Below are positions 1-10,302 of a stretch of DNA of 64,000 nt, piece after piece; the first letter of the stretch is position 1; every line of letters starts with the position of its first letter. The notes beneath the pieces are model-generated. The model was not told where the DNA came from and did no database searches. It saw only the letters and a program-made list of their open reading frames with translations. The position numbers were made by a program, and so were the translations under genes. Origin of the DNA: Photobacterium damselae (GTDB lineage: Bacteria > Pseudomonadota > Gammaproteobacteria > Enterobacterales > Vibrionaceae). Location: contig NZ_PYOG01000004.1 of assembly GCF_003026815.1 (NCBI RefSeq), positions 186,001-250,000 of the forward strand, written 5' to 3'.

Positions 1-299
1 CTTTAGAAGCGGCAAAACAGACTCAAGTTAAAGCTGATGATCTGCATGAAAGCTTAGCCGGTGCTGAATTTGCTAATACTAGCCCAGAAGATAAAGTTCA
101 CGGAGTTAAAGTAACCGAGCTGAACAAACAATCTATTGCGGCTCGCTATGGCTTGAAGAAGGGCGATATTATTATTGGTCTAAACCGTCAGCCAATTAAA
201 AACCTTGGCGAACTTCGTAAGGCGCTTGAGAAAAAACCAAACGTACTTGCAATGGAAGTTAAACGTGGTGATAGCGTATTGTATTTAATCATGCGTTAA
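1..299 (+). CDS. degQ: DegQ/Do-family periplasmic serine endoprotease, C-terminal end (partial)
   Basis: The gene is cut by the left window edge; about 98 codons remain, in the frame beginning at base 3. The remaining sequence is a PDZ domain (VKVTELNKQSIAARYGLKKG, then DIIIGLNRQPI) and ends in LYLIMR, as is typical of the second PDZ domain of DegP/DegQ proteases. The catalytic domain lies outside the window. DegQ proteins degrade or chaperone misfolded envelope proteins in the periplasm. A strong terminator follows, and degS comes next on the same strand, an order seen in many gammaproteobacteria. That it is DegQ rather than DegP is inferred mainly from the adjacency to degS. Confidence 0.85.
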   Translation, partial: LEAAKQTQVKADDLHESLAGAEFANTSPEDKVHGVKVTELNKQSIAARYGLKKGDIIIGLNRQPIKNLGELRKALEKKPNVLAMEVKRGDSVLYLIMR

Positions 300-323
300 T
301 CATACTCTAATCCCCATTGATTG

Positions 324-354
324 AGCCTCAGTTCACGTAAACTGGGGCTTTTTT
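324..354 (+). terminator. Rho-independent terminator after degQ
   Basis: A 10-bp stem with one mismatch (324-333 with 340-349) closes a short loop and is followed by a run of T to 354. It lies 25 bp after the degQ stop and separates degQ from degS. Confidence 0.8.
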
Positions 355-446
355 ATGGATTCAATTTGGTTATCTCTTCGCTGTAATGCTATTCTTGAGC
401 ACCTTTTGTAGATTTTATTTTCCGAGCTTTTTTCAGAGGAACTTTA

Positions 447-1562
447 ATGCTGGCTTTTCTTGGGCGTTCAGTTTTGCTAGGCCTTGCCACTGCTGCAATT
501 TTACTGCTAGCTGTTCCTGATTTACGTCAAAATATAATCTCTGCTCCAACGGTCTCTATTAGTGATGACGACTCAAGCTCACAGTTATCTTTTAACTATG
601 CGGTTCGTCGCGCATCACCAGCTGTTGTTAATATTTATAACCGTCGCTATAACACCGAAGATCGCCTTAAGCTTACCACTCAAGGTTTAGGCTCTGGCGT
701 TATCATGAGCGATAAAGGTTATATTTTAACAAACTACCATGTTGTCGCTCAGGCAGACCAAGTTATTGTCGCCTTACAAGACGGTCGTTTCTTTACCGCT
801 CAATTGATTGGTAAAGATCAAGAAACCGATCTTGCCGTCTTAAAAATCAATGCCGAAAACTTACCTGTAATTCCCGTTAATCCAAACTATAAAGCGGCGG
901 TTGGTGATGTTGTTTTAGCTATAGGTAACCCATATAACCTGGGCCAAACCACAACCTTTGGTATCATTTCAGCAACAGGACGCTCTGGAGTCAGTTTTTA
1001 CGGCCATCAGGACTTTTTACAAACCGATGCAGCAATCAATGAGGGTAACTCAGGGGGGGCTCTGGTTAATACTAAAGGTGAGCTGGTCGGTATCAATACT
1101 GCATCCTTCCACCCTGCTAATATTGAAACATACGGTATTTCTTTTGCCATACCTTATGAGTCAGCGATTAAGATCATGAAAAAACTGATTGCAGATGGTC
1201 GTGTGATTCGAGGCTATATCGGCATTGATGGCAGTGAAATAAACCCAGTGATGGCACGCTTATATGATGCAGATCAAATCAATGGGATCTTGGTTCTGGG
1301 CATGAATCCAGATGGACCGGCAGCAAAAGCTGGGATTCATGTTCGTGATATCTTGGTCGAAATTGACGGTAAACCAGTTAAAGATATGCTCAGTGTTCTT
1401 GATATTGTTACCGACATTCGCCCAGGTACTCATGTCAAAGTAAAAGTACTGCGCAATGGTAAGCCAATGATTTTAGATGTGTTAATTGGTAATAAACCAG
1501 AGAACTTAGGGACAAAACCTGAACCGCCAGTACAGCAACTTCCCCCAGTACCACCAAGCTAG
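447..1562 (+). CDS. degS: DegS, inner-membrane site-1 protease of the sigma-E response
   Basis: DegS senses unassembled outer-membrane proteins through its PDZ domain and cleaves the anti-sigma factor RseA in the periplasm, which starts activation of sigma-E. The 371-aa product has an N-terminal membrane anchor (about residues 5-25), a trypsin-like domain with the catalytic triad His98 (TNYHVV), Asp128 (TDLAVLKI) and Ser202 (GNSGGA), and a single PDZ domain at about 255-345. Length and the single PDZ fit DegS and not DegQ. The C-terminus is proline-rich (QQLPPVPPS). The ATG at 447 has AGAGGA upstream. The gene is followed by a bidirectional terminator shared with the convergent murA. Confidence 0.95.
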   Translation: MLAFLGRSVLLGLATAAILLLAVPDLRQNIISAPTVSISDDDSSSQLSFNYAVRRASPAVVNIYNRRYNTEDRLKLTTQGLGSGVIMSDKGYILTNYHVVAQADQVIVALQDGRFFTAQLIGKDQETDLAVLKINAENLPVIPVNPNYKAAVGDVVLAIGNPYNLGQTTTFGIISATGRSGVSFYGHQDFLQTDAAINEGNSGGALVNTKGELVGINTASFHPANIETYGISFAIPYESAIKIMKKLIADGRVIRGYIGIDGSEINPVMARLYDADQINGILVLGMNPDGPAAKAGIHVRDILVEIDGKPVKDMLSVLDIVTDIRPGTHVKVKVLRNGKPMILDVLIGNKPENLGTKPEPPVQQLPPVPPS

Positions 1563-1615
1563 ATAATGGCGTGAATAACCATTAACAAATATGATCTATT
1601 AACATTCTGAGATAT

Positions 1616-1645
1616 AAAAAACCTCGCACACTGGCGAGGTTTTTT
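1616..1645. terminator. Bidirectional terminator between degS and murA
   Basis: A perfect 12-bp inverted repeat (1616-1627 with 1634-1645) has A and T tails on both sides and a 6-nt loop. It can end transcription from degS (+) and murA (-). Confidence 0.85.
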
Positions 1646-1667
1646 ATATCAAGCAATTAAGAGTCTC

Positions 1668-2927
<1,260 letters not shown>

Positions 2928-2934
2928 CTACCTC

Positions 2935-3189
2935 TTATAGCGACATCAATTTACGATCACGCGCCCACTCTTGAGGAGTAAACGTTTTAATACTTAACGC
3001 GTGAATGTCATTAGCCGCAATATGTCCCATCAGAGGGCCATAAATTGTTTGTTGTTTTTTTACTCGGCTCATACCATCAAAGATTGCACCTACCGCAATC
3101 ACTTCATAATGGCTACCTTCACCCTTTACGATCACTTCGTCTAGTTCAAGGGCACTTTCCAGAATGGCTTTGATCTCTGAAATTTCCAC
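2935..3189 (-). CDS. ibaG: IbaG, BolA-family protein
   Basis: This 84-aa protein is a BolA-family member of the IbaG/YrbA type. BolA proteins partner with monothiol glutaredoxins in iron-sulfur trafficking, and IbaG is linked to acid tolerance and envelope phenotypes. The conserved BolA core is visible ([20 protein letters not shown], then [20 protein letters not shown]). The start is a GTG at 3189 with AGAGGA upstream. The position between mlaB and murA is the conserved gammaproteobacterial location, which separates IbaG from BolA proper. Confidence 0.93.
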   Translation of the reverse strand: MEISEIKAILESALELDEVIVKGEGSHYEVIAVGAIFDGMSRVKKQQTIYGPLMGHIAANDIHALSIKTFTPQEWARDRKLMSL

Positions 3190-3208
3190 AAGCTGTCCTC
3201 TTAACGAC

Positions 3209-3520
3209 TTACTCCATGCAAGCCGTAAACATTGATTCTACATGGCTTAATCGCAGCAACGTCATCAATTGCTGCGGAACATGACACAGGGAAACCGTGC
3301 TCCCTGCTTGTTGTAACTGTTGGATTAAATGCAGCAGCATAACCATACCGGCAGAATCGATACGTGCTAGCTCAGCCAGATCGATTCGAACTGTTTCTTG
3401 CTGAGGCATCCAATTCTGACGGTTTTGCCAAAGGTCGGGCACTGTGTCACGATCTAGCGCACCTGACAAGGAATAATCCCCATTTTCATGCGCCTGCCAC
3501 ACAATCTTTTGTGCCGTCAT
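3209..3520 (-). CDS. mlaB: MlaB, STAS-domain subunit of the Mla transporter
   Basis: MlaB is a cytosolic STAS protein that binds the ATPase MlaF and is needed for the activity and stability of the MlaFEDB complex. The product is 103 aa, a single STAS domain with the signature [20 protein letters not shown] (around residues 55-75). It follows mlaC by 2 bp and precedes ibaG by 19 bp, the conserved order. Confidence 0.92.
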   Translation of the reverse strand: MTAQKIVWQAHENGDYSLSGALDRDTVPDLWQNRQNWMPQQETVRIDLAELARIDSAGMVMLLHLIQQLQQAGSTVSLCHVPQQLMTLLRLSHVESMFTACME

Positions 3521-3522
3521 GC

Positions 3523-4158
3523 TTACTTATCCTCGAAATGAATTGGCTTCGCAGCTAAATCTTGTAGCGATTTAGTTACTGCATCAATGCCTTTAGTTCG
3601 TAGCTGACCACTCCATTCGCTCTGCTTAGTCGAGATCATACTCACTCCTTCAGCAACCATGTCAAATCCTTGCCATTCTTTTGTCTTTTTGTTCAAACGA
3701 AGCTTAAAGTCCAAACGAATTGGTGGACGAGATTGATCAATAATATCTACTCGAACGGAAATAATAGAGCGATCAGCTGGAATGGCTTTTGCTGGCTCTA
3801 TTTCAATTTTCTGATCGCTGTATTGAGTCAATACTTGAGCATATGACGCCACTAAATAATCAGAAAAGGCTGTAACAAAAGCATTACGCTGCTCTTTAGT
3901 GGTATTTTTTAAATTCGAACCCAGCACCTTATATGCCGCGTAACGAACATTGATGTATGGCAATAATTCTTGCTTAACAATCGTACGTAGCTCTTCAGGG
4001 TTTGAGCGAATTTGCTTTTGTTCTGCTTTTAGGCGCGCGAACATTGTGGTTGAGACCTTATCCATCATAGTGTACGGATTGGTCTGATCTACTGTTGCTG
4101 CTTGTGCCAACATCGGCAGAGCGAGCAAACACATAAGTAGAGAACGGAAAAGTTTCAT
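3523..4158 (-). CDS. mlaC: MlaC, periplasmic phospholipid-binding protein
   Basis: MlaC shuttles phospholipids across the periplasm between the outer-membrane MlaA-porin complex and the inner-membrane MlaFEDB complex. The 211-aa precursor has a signal peptide ending near residue 20 (LALPMLAQA) and the Tol-Ttg2 family body (LLPYINVRYAAYKVLGSN, then GFDMVAEGVSMISTKQSEW). The ATG at 4158 follows an AGGAG site. It lies 9 bp after mlaD. Confidence 0.95.
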   Translation of the reverse strand: MKLFRSLLMCLLALPMLAQAATVDQTNPYTMMDKVSTTMFARLKAEQKQIRSNPEELRTIVKQELLPYINVRYAAYKVLGSNLKNTTKEQRNAFVTAFSDYLVASYAQVLTQYSDQKIEIEPAKAIPADRSIISVRVDIIDQSRPPIRLDFKLRLNKKTKEWQGFDMVAEGVSMISTKQSEWSGQLRTKGIDAVTKSLQDLAAKPIHFEDK

Positions 4159-4167
4159 ATCTAACTC

Positions 4168-4647
4168 CTACTTTTTACTATCGCCACCAATGCTATATAG
4201 CACTTGGCCTATCATATCTTCTAGAACTAATGCTGACTTGGTGTCTTCAATTAAGCCGCCATTTTTCAACATATCGACATCATCATCGACAAATCCAGGT
4301 GAGATCCCAACATACTGCTCACCTAATAACCCTTGCGTTAAAATAGAAGCCGATGTTGTATCAGGGAAATAACCAAATTGTTTATCAATCGCCAAAGTTA
4401 CAACCGGTGTATATGAGTGTTCATCAAGGTTGATTGCTGTAACACGGCCAATAGTTACCCCACCAATTTTAACGGGTGAACGTACTTTTAAACTGCCAAT
4501 ATTATCGAAGTGGGCTTTTAAGGTATAAGTCTCATCACTACCGAAGCTTTTGACATCAGCGACCTTAAAAACAAGCACTAACAGCGCAGCAATTCCTGCT
4601 AAGACAAATGCGCCAACCCAGAGCTCCAAACGTTTGTTCTGTTGCAT
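4168..4647 (-). CDS. mlaD: MlaD, MCE-domain subunit of the Mla transporter
   Basis: MlaD forms a hexameric ring anchored in the inner membrane, with a hydrophobic pore for phospholipids. The 159-aa product has one N-terminal membrane helix (about residues 8-27) and an MCE domain from about residue 40 (VRSPVKIGGVTIGRVTAI). Its length fits MlaD. It sits between mlaE and mlaC in the operon. Confidence 0.95.
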   Translation of the reverse strand: MQQNKRLELWVGAFVLAGIAALLVLVFKVADVKSFGSDETYTLKAHFDNIGSLKVRSPVKIGGVTIGRVTAINLDEHSYTPVVTLAIDKQFGYFPDTTSASILTQGLLGEQYVGISPGFVDDDVDMLKNGGLIEDTKSALVLEDMIGQVLYSIGGDSKK

Positions 4648-4672
4648 CTATATATTCCAATCAATGACTGCG

Positions 4673-5455
4673 TTAGTTACCAAACATCAACGCGGTTAAT
4701 ACAAAATCTAGACCTAAAACGGCCAACGACGAATTTACGACCGTACGAGTCGTTGCTCGGCTAATACCTTCAGATGTTGGGACAGCGTCATAACCGTTGA
4801 AGACAGCAATCCAAGTTACAGTAATAGCGAAGACAACCGCTTTTAATAATCCGTTACCAATGTCATACCACACATCAACCGATGACTGCATAACAGACCA
4901 GTAACTACCGTAATCAATCCCTTTCCAGTCCACACCAACAAGTTGGCCGCCCCAAATGCCTACCGCTGTAAACATCATGGCCAGTAATGGCATAGAGATA
5001 ACGCCAGCCCAAAAACGAGGTGCAATAACACGACGTAACGGATCTACCGCCATCATCTCCATACTGGATAGCTGCTCGGTTGCTTTCATTAGACCAATTT
5101 CAGCCGTTAATGCCGAACCTGCTCGACCAGCAAATAATAATGCTGTGACCACAGGGCCTAGCTCTCGTAGCAACGATAAGGCAACCATTTGCCCCAGACT
5201 GGTTTCAGCACCAAAATCCACTAATACAATATAACCTTGTAGGCTCAGTACCATGCCGATAAACAGGCCAGAGACAAGGATAATGGCAATGGAAAGAACC
5301 CCAACCGAATAGAGCTGCTTTAATAATAGCGGAAACATTTTCCGAGGCTGCGGTTTACAAATAAGCGCGCCATATAACATCAAACTTGCACGACCAACCG
5401 TTTTGCAAAGATTTAATGTTCGACGTCCAATCGCAGCAATAAAATCTGTAATCAT
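4673..5455 (-). CDS. mlaE: MlaE, permease subunit of the Mla transporter
   Basis: MlaE is the inner-membrane permease of the phospholipid ABC transporter. The 260-aa product belongs to the MlaE/YrbE family, with several membrane helices and the conserved segments [20 protein letters not shown] and [20 protein letters not shown]. The gene begins 28 bp after mlaF and is followed after 25 bp by mlaD. Confidence 0.95.
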   Translation of the reverse strand: MITDFIAAIGRRTLNLCKTVGRASLMLYGALICKPQPRKMFPLLLKQLYSVGVLSIAIILVSGLFIGMVLSLQGYIVLVDFGAETSLGQMVALSLLRELGPVVTALLFAGRAGSALTAEIGLMKATEQLSSMEMMAVDPLRRVIAPRFWAGVISMPLLAMMFTAVGIWGGQLVGVDWKGIDYGSYWSVMQSSVDVWYDIGNGLLKAVVFAITVTWIAVFNGYDAVPTSEGISRATTRTVVNSSLAVLGLDFVLTALMFGN

Positions 5456-5483
5456 AAATTCATTCTAATCCTTTATACGGATT

Positions 5484-6296
5484 TCACGCATTGGATGAAC
5501 CAAAGAGCTCCTGCTGTAAATCTTGAGCAGGAAACTGGAAGCGAACCGGACCATCAGCATCACCATCAAGGAACTGACGGACACGAGGATCACTATTAGC
5601 CTGAAGTTCTTGTGGACTTCCGCTGCCAATCACTTTGCCTCCAGACAACAAATAGACATGATCAGCAATACTCATTACCTCTGGTACATCATGAGAAACA
5701 ATAACAGAGGTAATACCTAATGCCTGATTAAGACTGCCAATTAGCTCAACCAACACCCCCATAGTAATAGGATCTTGGCCAACGAAAGGCTCATCATACA
5801 TGATCAACTCTGGATCTAGAGCAATAGAACGAGCTAATGCTGCACGCCTTGCCATACCACCAGAAAGTTCGTTAGGTTGCAGATGTGCAGCCCCTCGTAA
5901 TCCTACCGCTTCCAGTTTTAGTAGTACCAAAGTACGAATCAACTCTTCTGGCAGCTGAGTGTGCTCTCGTAGTGGAAAAGCAACATTATCAAATACATCC
6001 ATATCAGTAAAAAGTGCACCAGATTGAAAGAGCATGCTCATTCGCTGACGTACTTGATACAAAGCACTGCGACCTAAAGTAGGAATATTGTGGCCATCGA
6101 ACCACACTTCTCCTTCATCAGGAGCGATTTGCCCGCCAATAAGACGTAATAATGTTGTCTTACCAATTCCCGATGGCCCCATGATCGCAGTCACTTTACC
6201 TTTAGGAACAGTTAAAGAAACATTATCAAAAATCTTGCGCTCTCCTCGGCTAAAGGTCATATTTTTAACCGAAATCAGAGCTTCTTGTTTATCCAT
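5484..6296 (-). CDS. mlaF: MlaF, ATPase subunit of the Mla transporter
   Basis: MlaF powers the MlaFEDB phospholipid transporter. From the ATG at 6296 it is 270 aa, with Walker A GPSGIGKTT at 40-48, the signature LSGGMARRAALAR, Walker B LIMYDEPF and the switch histidine in VIVSHDVPEV. An upstream in-frame start at 6350 would add 18 hydrophobic residues that are foreign to the family. The ATG at 6296 is preferred because a GGAG lies upstream and the MDKQEALISVKN start fits homologues. This is the first gene of the mla-ibaG-murA operon. Confidence 0.93.
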   Translation of the reverse strand: MDKQEALISVKNMTFSRGERKIFDNVSLTVPKGKVTAIMGPSGIGKTTLLRLIGGQIAPDEGEVWFDGHNIPTLGRSALYQVRQRMSMLFQSGALFTDMDVFDNVAFPLREHTQLPEELIRTLVLLKLEAVGLRGAAHLQPNELSGGMARRAALARSIALDPELIMYDEPFVGQDPITMGVLVELIGSLNQALGITSVIVSHDVPEVMSIADHVYLLSGGKVIGSGSPQELQANSDPRVRQFLDGDADGPVRFQFPAQDLQQELFGSSNA

Positions 6297-6738
6297 GGCC
6301 AACAAGTCTCCGCTTACAATCTGCCCAATGAAGAAAATAAATAGGCGCAATTCTACCTAGTTATTGAATGAAGTAAAAATTTTCACAACAAAAGTCATGC
6401 ATTTAATTGCAATTAGCTATTTTACGTTAATGTAAAACAATATTGAACAGTGTTTACAATTCTTCTTAGGATAGCAAATTTAAACTAAACCCATCCTTGA
6501 TAGACTAGAAAAAATCGCGGCGAATACATCATTAAAGAGGATTTATTTACTTAATAACTTCCCTTTTGCAGCTCATACCGTCAAAATTAAAGACTTACAT
6601 TTAATGACAGATATTCACCTTAACTAACATAATGACCGAGATAAGCTCTGAAAATGACGAGCCCAAAGCATTATTTGGCTAAATCTCACGTTATGATTAG
6701 TTTAAATACCAAATTACTTGCTGTTTAAAGGGATAAAA
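6297..6738. promoter_or_regulatory. Divergent promoter region between mlaF and yrbG
   Basis: About 440 bp of A+T-rich sequence hold no supportable gene. The region must carry the promoters of the minus-strand mla operon and the plus-strand yrbG-kds-lpt operon. No single promoter could be assigned with confidence. A sigma-E-like pair (AACTT near 6556, GTCAAA near 6581) has a spacer that is too long and is not claimed. Confidence 0.5.
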
Positions 6739-7704
6739 ATGCTTGAAGCCGTTGTTCTACTCTGTGTTGGATTAGCTCTACTTGTTTGGAGTGCAGACCG
6801 TCTTGTATTCGGTTCTGCGGCACTTGCAAGAAATATGGGCGTTGCTCCTCTTGTCATCGGTATGACCATTCTAGCTATGGGCTCTTCTGCTCCTGAAATG
6901 ATGGTGTCGGCAACAGCGGCTCTTGCAGGTAAAACAGATACTGCAGTAGGAAACGTTTTAGGTTCTAACATTGCTAACATCGCCCTAATTTTAGGTGTAA
7001 CAGCGATGCTAAAGCCTTTGGCTATCGGCTCAACCATTATCCGTCGTGAGTTACCACTTATGTTAGTGGTTACTTTGATTGCTGGCGCTTTGCTGTGGGA
7101 TAACTATCTGGGCTTTGCTGAAGGCGTATTACTTCTTGTTCTGTTTGTGCTGTTTCTTTTAGCTATGCTTTACATCAGCAAAAAAGCAAAACAAGAAGGC
7201 GATGTAATGGTGGATGAACAAGAGTCAGAGATCCCACAGAATGTAAGTAATACCGCCTCTTTCATTTGGATTATTGTTGGTCTTGCTTTACTGCTTTACT
7301 CTTCTGATATGGTCGTTGAGTCAGCGGTTACTATCGCAAAATACTATGGTATGAGCGATTTAGTTATCGGTTTAACTATTATTGCCGTCGGTACTAGCCT
7401 ACCAGAGTTAGCTGCCTCTGTAGCCAGTGTGCTTAAAGGTGAAGACGATATGGCAGTAGGTAATATCATCGGCTCTAACGTATTTAATATTTTAGCCGTA
7501 ATGGGCATTCCTGGTATTTTAAACCCTTCAGCAATCAGTCCATTAGCTATGGGACGTGATTTCTATGTTATGTTAGGGGTATCGGTTCTACTACTGATTA
7601 TGGCGCTAGGGAAAAACCGTCGTATTAATCGTGTAGAAGGCGGTATCCTATTGATCTGCTTTATCGCCTATCAAGCATATCTGTTCTATAATCTTGCCGC
7701 TTAA
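6739..7704 (+). CDS. yrbG: YrbG-type calcium/sodium antiporter
   Basis: This inner-membrane protein belongs to the K-independent Na/Ca exchanger family. Both alpha repeats are visible: GSSAPEMMVSATAAL with GNVLGSNIANIALILG in the first half, and GTSLPELAASVASVL with GNIIGSNVFNILAVMG in the second. The product is 321 aa with about ten membrane segments. The start at 6739 is chosen because AAAGGG lies 7 bp upstream and MLEAVVLLCVG begins the first helix; an in-frame start at 6718 lacks such a site. The gene leads the kdsD-lptB operon, as yrbG does in enterobacteria. Confidence 0.93.
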   Translation: MLEAVVLLCVGLALLVWSADRLVFGSAALARNMGVAPLVIGMTILAMGSSAPEMMVSATAALAGKTDTAVGNVLGSNIANIALILGVTAMLKPLAIGSTIIRRELPLMLVVTLIAGALLWDNYLGFAEGVLLLVLFVLFLLAMLYISKKAKQEGDVMVDEQESEIPQNVSNTASFIWIIVGLALLLYSSDMVVESAVTIAKYYGMSDLVIGLTIIAVGTSLPELAASVASVLKGEDDMAVGNIIGSNVFNILAVMGIPGILNPSAISPLAMGRDFYVMLGVSVLLLIMALGKNRRINRVEGGILLICFIAYQAYLFYNLAA

Positions 7705-7720
7705 TAATAAGAGAGGACTT

Positions 7721-8689
7721 ATGCCAAAATTCGACTTTTGTGCAAATGGCCTACGTGTGATCGAAACTGAAATTCACGCGTTGAATAATATTCGCCAATA
7801 TATTAACCAAGATTTTGCTAATGCTTGTGAGCTCATATTGAACTGTAGCGGCAAAGTAATTGTTATGGGTATGGGTAAATCAGGTCATATTGGTAATAAA
7901 ATAGCGGCAACACTTGCCAGTACAGGAACCTCAGCATTTTTTGTTCATCCAGGAGAAGCCAGCCATGGTGATTTAGGAATGATCAAAAAAAATGATGTTG
8001 TCATTGCGATTTCAAATTCAGGGGAAGCCTCTGAAATATTGGCTTTGCTGCCTGTAATTAAACGTCTTGGTATCCCTCTTATTGCTATGACGGGTAAACC
8101 CGAATCTAGCATGGCGAAACTGGCTCAATACCATTTGCAAATCACTGTCGATAAAGAAGCATGTCCTCTTAATCTTGCACCAACTTCCAGCACAACGGCA
8201 ACTCTGGTTATGGGAGATGCGCTGGCTATTGCGATTATGGAAGCGCGAGGTTTTACGGCCAACGATTTTGCCCTGTCTCATCCAGGTGGGGCATTAGGTA
8301 GAAAACTACTGATGCGAATCTCAGATGTCATGCACAGTGGTGATGATCTGCCTATAGTTACAGAACACGCAACGATTAAAGATGCCTTACTAGAAATTTC
8401 TCGTAAGGGTCTGGGTATGACTGCGATTGTTGATAATGAACAACAGCTCATTGGGATCTTCACCGATGGCGATCTACGCCGTTTGCTGGATGATCATATT
8501 GATATTCATAACACCACCATTGGTACCGTTATGTCTCGTAATCCAAAAACCATTTCACCACAGCTTTTAGCCGCTGAAGGTCTAAAATTAATGGAAGATA
8601 AAAAGATCAATGGATTACTAGTAACTGAACAAAGCTGTTTAGTCGGCGCACTCAATATGCATGATTTACTTAAGGCTGGAGTTATCTAA
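7721..8689 (+). CDS. kdsD: KdsD, D-arabinose 5-phosphate isomerase
   Basis: KdsD converts ribulose 5-phosphate to arabinose 5-phosphate, the first step towards Kdo for lipopolysaccharide. The 322-aa product has a SIS domain (VMGMGKSGHIGNKIAATLAS, then FFVHPGEASHGDLGM) and two C-terminal CBS domains (about 205-322; DVMHSGDD and TVMSRNPKT). The ATG at 7721 follows GAGAGGA; the upstream in-frame start at 7694 lies inside yrbG and is less likely. The stop overlaps the kdsC start (TAATG). Confidence 0.95.
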   Translation: MPKFDFCANGLRVIETEIHALNNIRQYINQDFANACELILNCSGKVIVMGMGKSGHIGNKIAATLASTGTSAFFVHPGEASHGDLGMIKKNDVVIAISNSGEASEILALLPVIKRLGIPLIAMTGKPESSMAKLAQYHLQITVDKEACPLNLAPTSSTTATLVMGDALAIAIMEARGFTANDFALSHPGGALGRKLLMRISDVMHSGDDLPIVTEHATIKDALLEISRKGLGMTAIVDNEQQLIGIFTDGDLRRLLDDHIDIHNTTIGTVMSRNPKTISPQLLAAEGLKLMEDKKINGLLVTEQSCLVGALNMHDLLKAGVI

Positions 8690-9246
8690 TGTCACAACTT
8701 GTTGAAACCATTTATGGCTCTGTCAGTCAAAATGTCTTTAACCAGGCAAAACAAATCCAACTGCTGATTTGTGATGTTGATGGTGTCTTTTCCGACGGCC
8801 GTATCTATATGGGCAACAATGGTGAAGAGCTGAAAACTTTCCATACCCGAGATGGTTATGGGGTTAAGTCTCTAATGAATGCGGGGATCCAAGTTGCGAT
8901 CATCACAGGTCGACGTTCAAATATCGTTGAAAACCGCATGCAAGCACTAGGGATTGAACATATTTATCAAGGACAAGATAATAAATTAACAGCCTATCAA
9001 GATATTATCGATAAGCTCGCAATCGAACCTCAGCATATTGCCTATATCGGTGATGACCTAATCGACTGGCCTGTTATGGCAAAAATAGGCCTCTCAGTTT
9101 GTGTTGCTGATGGACACCCCCTTCTTGCTCAGCGTGCTGATTTTATCACTCGAATTCAAGGCGGCTATGGTGCAGTACGAGAAGTTTGTGACCTCATCTT
9201 GGAAGCAAAAGGTGAACTAGATAAACATAAAGGTTTAAGTATATGA
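8689..9246 (+). CDS. kdsC: KdsC, Kdo 8-phosphate phosphatase
   Basis: KdsC dephosphorylates Kdo 8-phosphate to give Kdo. The 185-aa product is a C0-type HAD phosphatase with the nucleophile motif ICDVDGVFSDG, the threonine motif AIITGRRS and the acidic motif YIGDDLIDWPVM. It overlaps kdsD by one base and lptC by four (ATGA), which suggests translational coupling. Confidence 0.95.
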   Translation: MSQLVETIYGSVSQNVFNQAKQIQLLICDVDGVFSDGRIYMGNNGEELKTFHTRDGYGVKSLMNAGIQVAIITGRRSNIVENRMQALGIEHIYQGQDNKLTAYQDIIDKLAIEPQHIAYIGDDLIDWPVMAKIGLSVCVADGHPLLAQRADFITRIQGGYGAVREVCDLILEAKGELDKHKGLSI

Positions 9247-9806
9247 CCTTAAAAAGGTTGTGCTATCTACTGGTTGTATTAGTCGCTGTATGGTCTGGTT
9301 ATTACTTGCTGCAAAAACACTGGCAGAGTGATGACCAAGTTACTATTGATAGCGAAAAACCGGTATTTACAGGCGATGTGGTTAGCAATACATCGTATAA
9401 CGAAAAAGGGATACGAAGCTACCAAATTGACTCTGCTCATATTGAGCACTTTAGTATTAGTGGCAACACCACCTTCAGCAAACCTGTCCTTTGGGTCTAC
9501 CAAGATGGCAGTAAAACTGAATGGCGAGTCAGTGCAAATGATGCCCTGTTAACTCAAGACCAAGTGCTAGAAATGAAAGGTAATGTGCGTATTTTTAACT
9601 TATTACCTGAATCTGCGATCCAAGTGATCAGCACAGATAATCTACGCTTAAACTTGGTCAATAAAGATTTCGATACTCAAGATCACGTTGTTATTACTGG
9701 TACTAGCTTTGAGAATGAAGGCGATGGTTTAAAAGGTAATATGGATCGCAATGTGGCAACACTACTTAATAATGTGAAAGGTATATATGAAACACCTAAA
9801 GATTAG
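9243..9806 (+). CDS. lptC: LptC, LPS export inner-membrane protein
   Basis: LptC links the LptB2FG ABC transporter to the periplasmic LptA bridge and passes LPS along. The 187-aa product has a single N-terminal membrane helix (about residues 5-23) and a periplasmic beta-jellyroll domain (TFSKPVLWVYQDGSKTEWRV, then LEMKGNVRIFN). It overlaps both neighbours: kdsC by 4 bp, and lptA, whose start lies 20 bp inside lptC. Confidence 0.93.
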   Translation: MTLKRLCYLLVVLVAVWSGYYLLQKHWQSDDQVTIDSEKPVFTGDVVSNTSYNEKGIRSYQIDSAHIEHFSISGNTTFSKPVLWVYQDGSKTEWRVSANDALLTQDQVLEMKGNVRIFNLLPESAIQVISTDNLRLNLVNKDFDTQDHVVITGTSFENEGDGLKGNMDRNVATLLNNVKGIYETPKD

Positions 9807-10293
9807 TACTTTACTGTGCCTGCTATGCCTAAGTACATCAAGCTGGGCTCTAAGCACAGATACAGAAAAACCGATTCATATCAGCTCAGATAACCAAGAG
9901 CTAGATATTCAGAAAAACATTGTAACGTTCACTGGTAACGTTGTATTGCGTCAGGGTTCTATTGATATTCGAGCGAACAAAGTGGTTGTGACTCGCCCAC
10001 AAGGCAAAGAAGGTCAAGAAACTATTGATGCTTACGGTACACCAGCAACATTCCACCAAGTAATGGACGATGGTAAGCCTATTGATGGTAGTGCTCGCAA
10101 AATGCGTTATGAAACTGCAACAGAATTTCTAAAAATGTCTGACCATGCAGTTCTTACTCAAGACGGCAGTGAAATCAAAGGTAATGTCATCACCTATAAA
10201 ATTGATGAACAACGTCTAATGGCGAAAAGTGGTAGCAAAGAGCGTGTAACAACGATTTTGCAACCAAACCAATTCAACAATAAGAAGAAATAA
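9787..10293 (+). CDS. lptA: LptA, periplasmic LPS bridge protein
   Basis: LptA oligomerises across the periplasm and carries LPS from LptC to LptD. The 168-aa precursor has a signal peptide ending near residue 21 (LSTSSWA) and the OstA-like domain (KPIHISSDNQELDIQKNIVT, then FTGNVVLRQGSIDIRANKVV). It starts within the 3' end of lptC and is followed after 9 bp by lptB. Confidence 0.95.
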   Translation: MKHLKISTLLCLLCLSTSSWALSTDTEKPIHISSDNQELDIQKNIVTFTGNVVLRQGSIDIRANKVVVTRPQGKEGQETIDAYGTPATFHQVMDDGKPIDGSARKMRYETATEFLKMSDHAVLTQDGSEIKGNVITYKIDEQRLMAKSGSKERVTTILQPNQFNNKKK

Positions 10294-10302
10294 CACTCTG
10301 TT

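Noticed and set aside
6556-6586. Sigma-E-like promoter upstream of yrbG
   Set aside because: AACTT and GTCAAA are present, but the spacer is about 19 bp, too long for sigma-E, and the upstream GG is missing.
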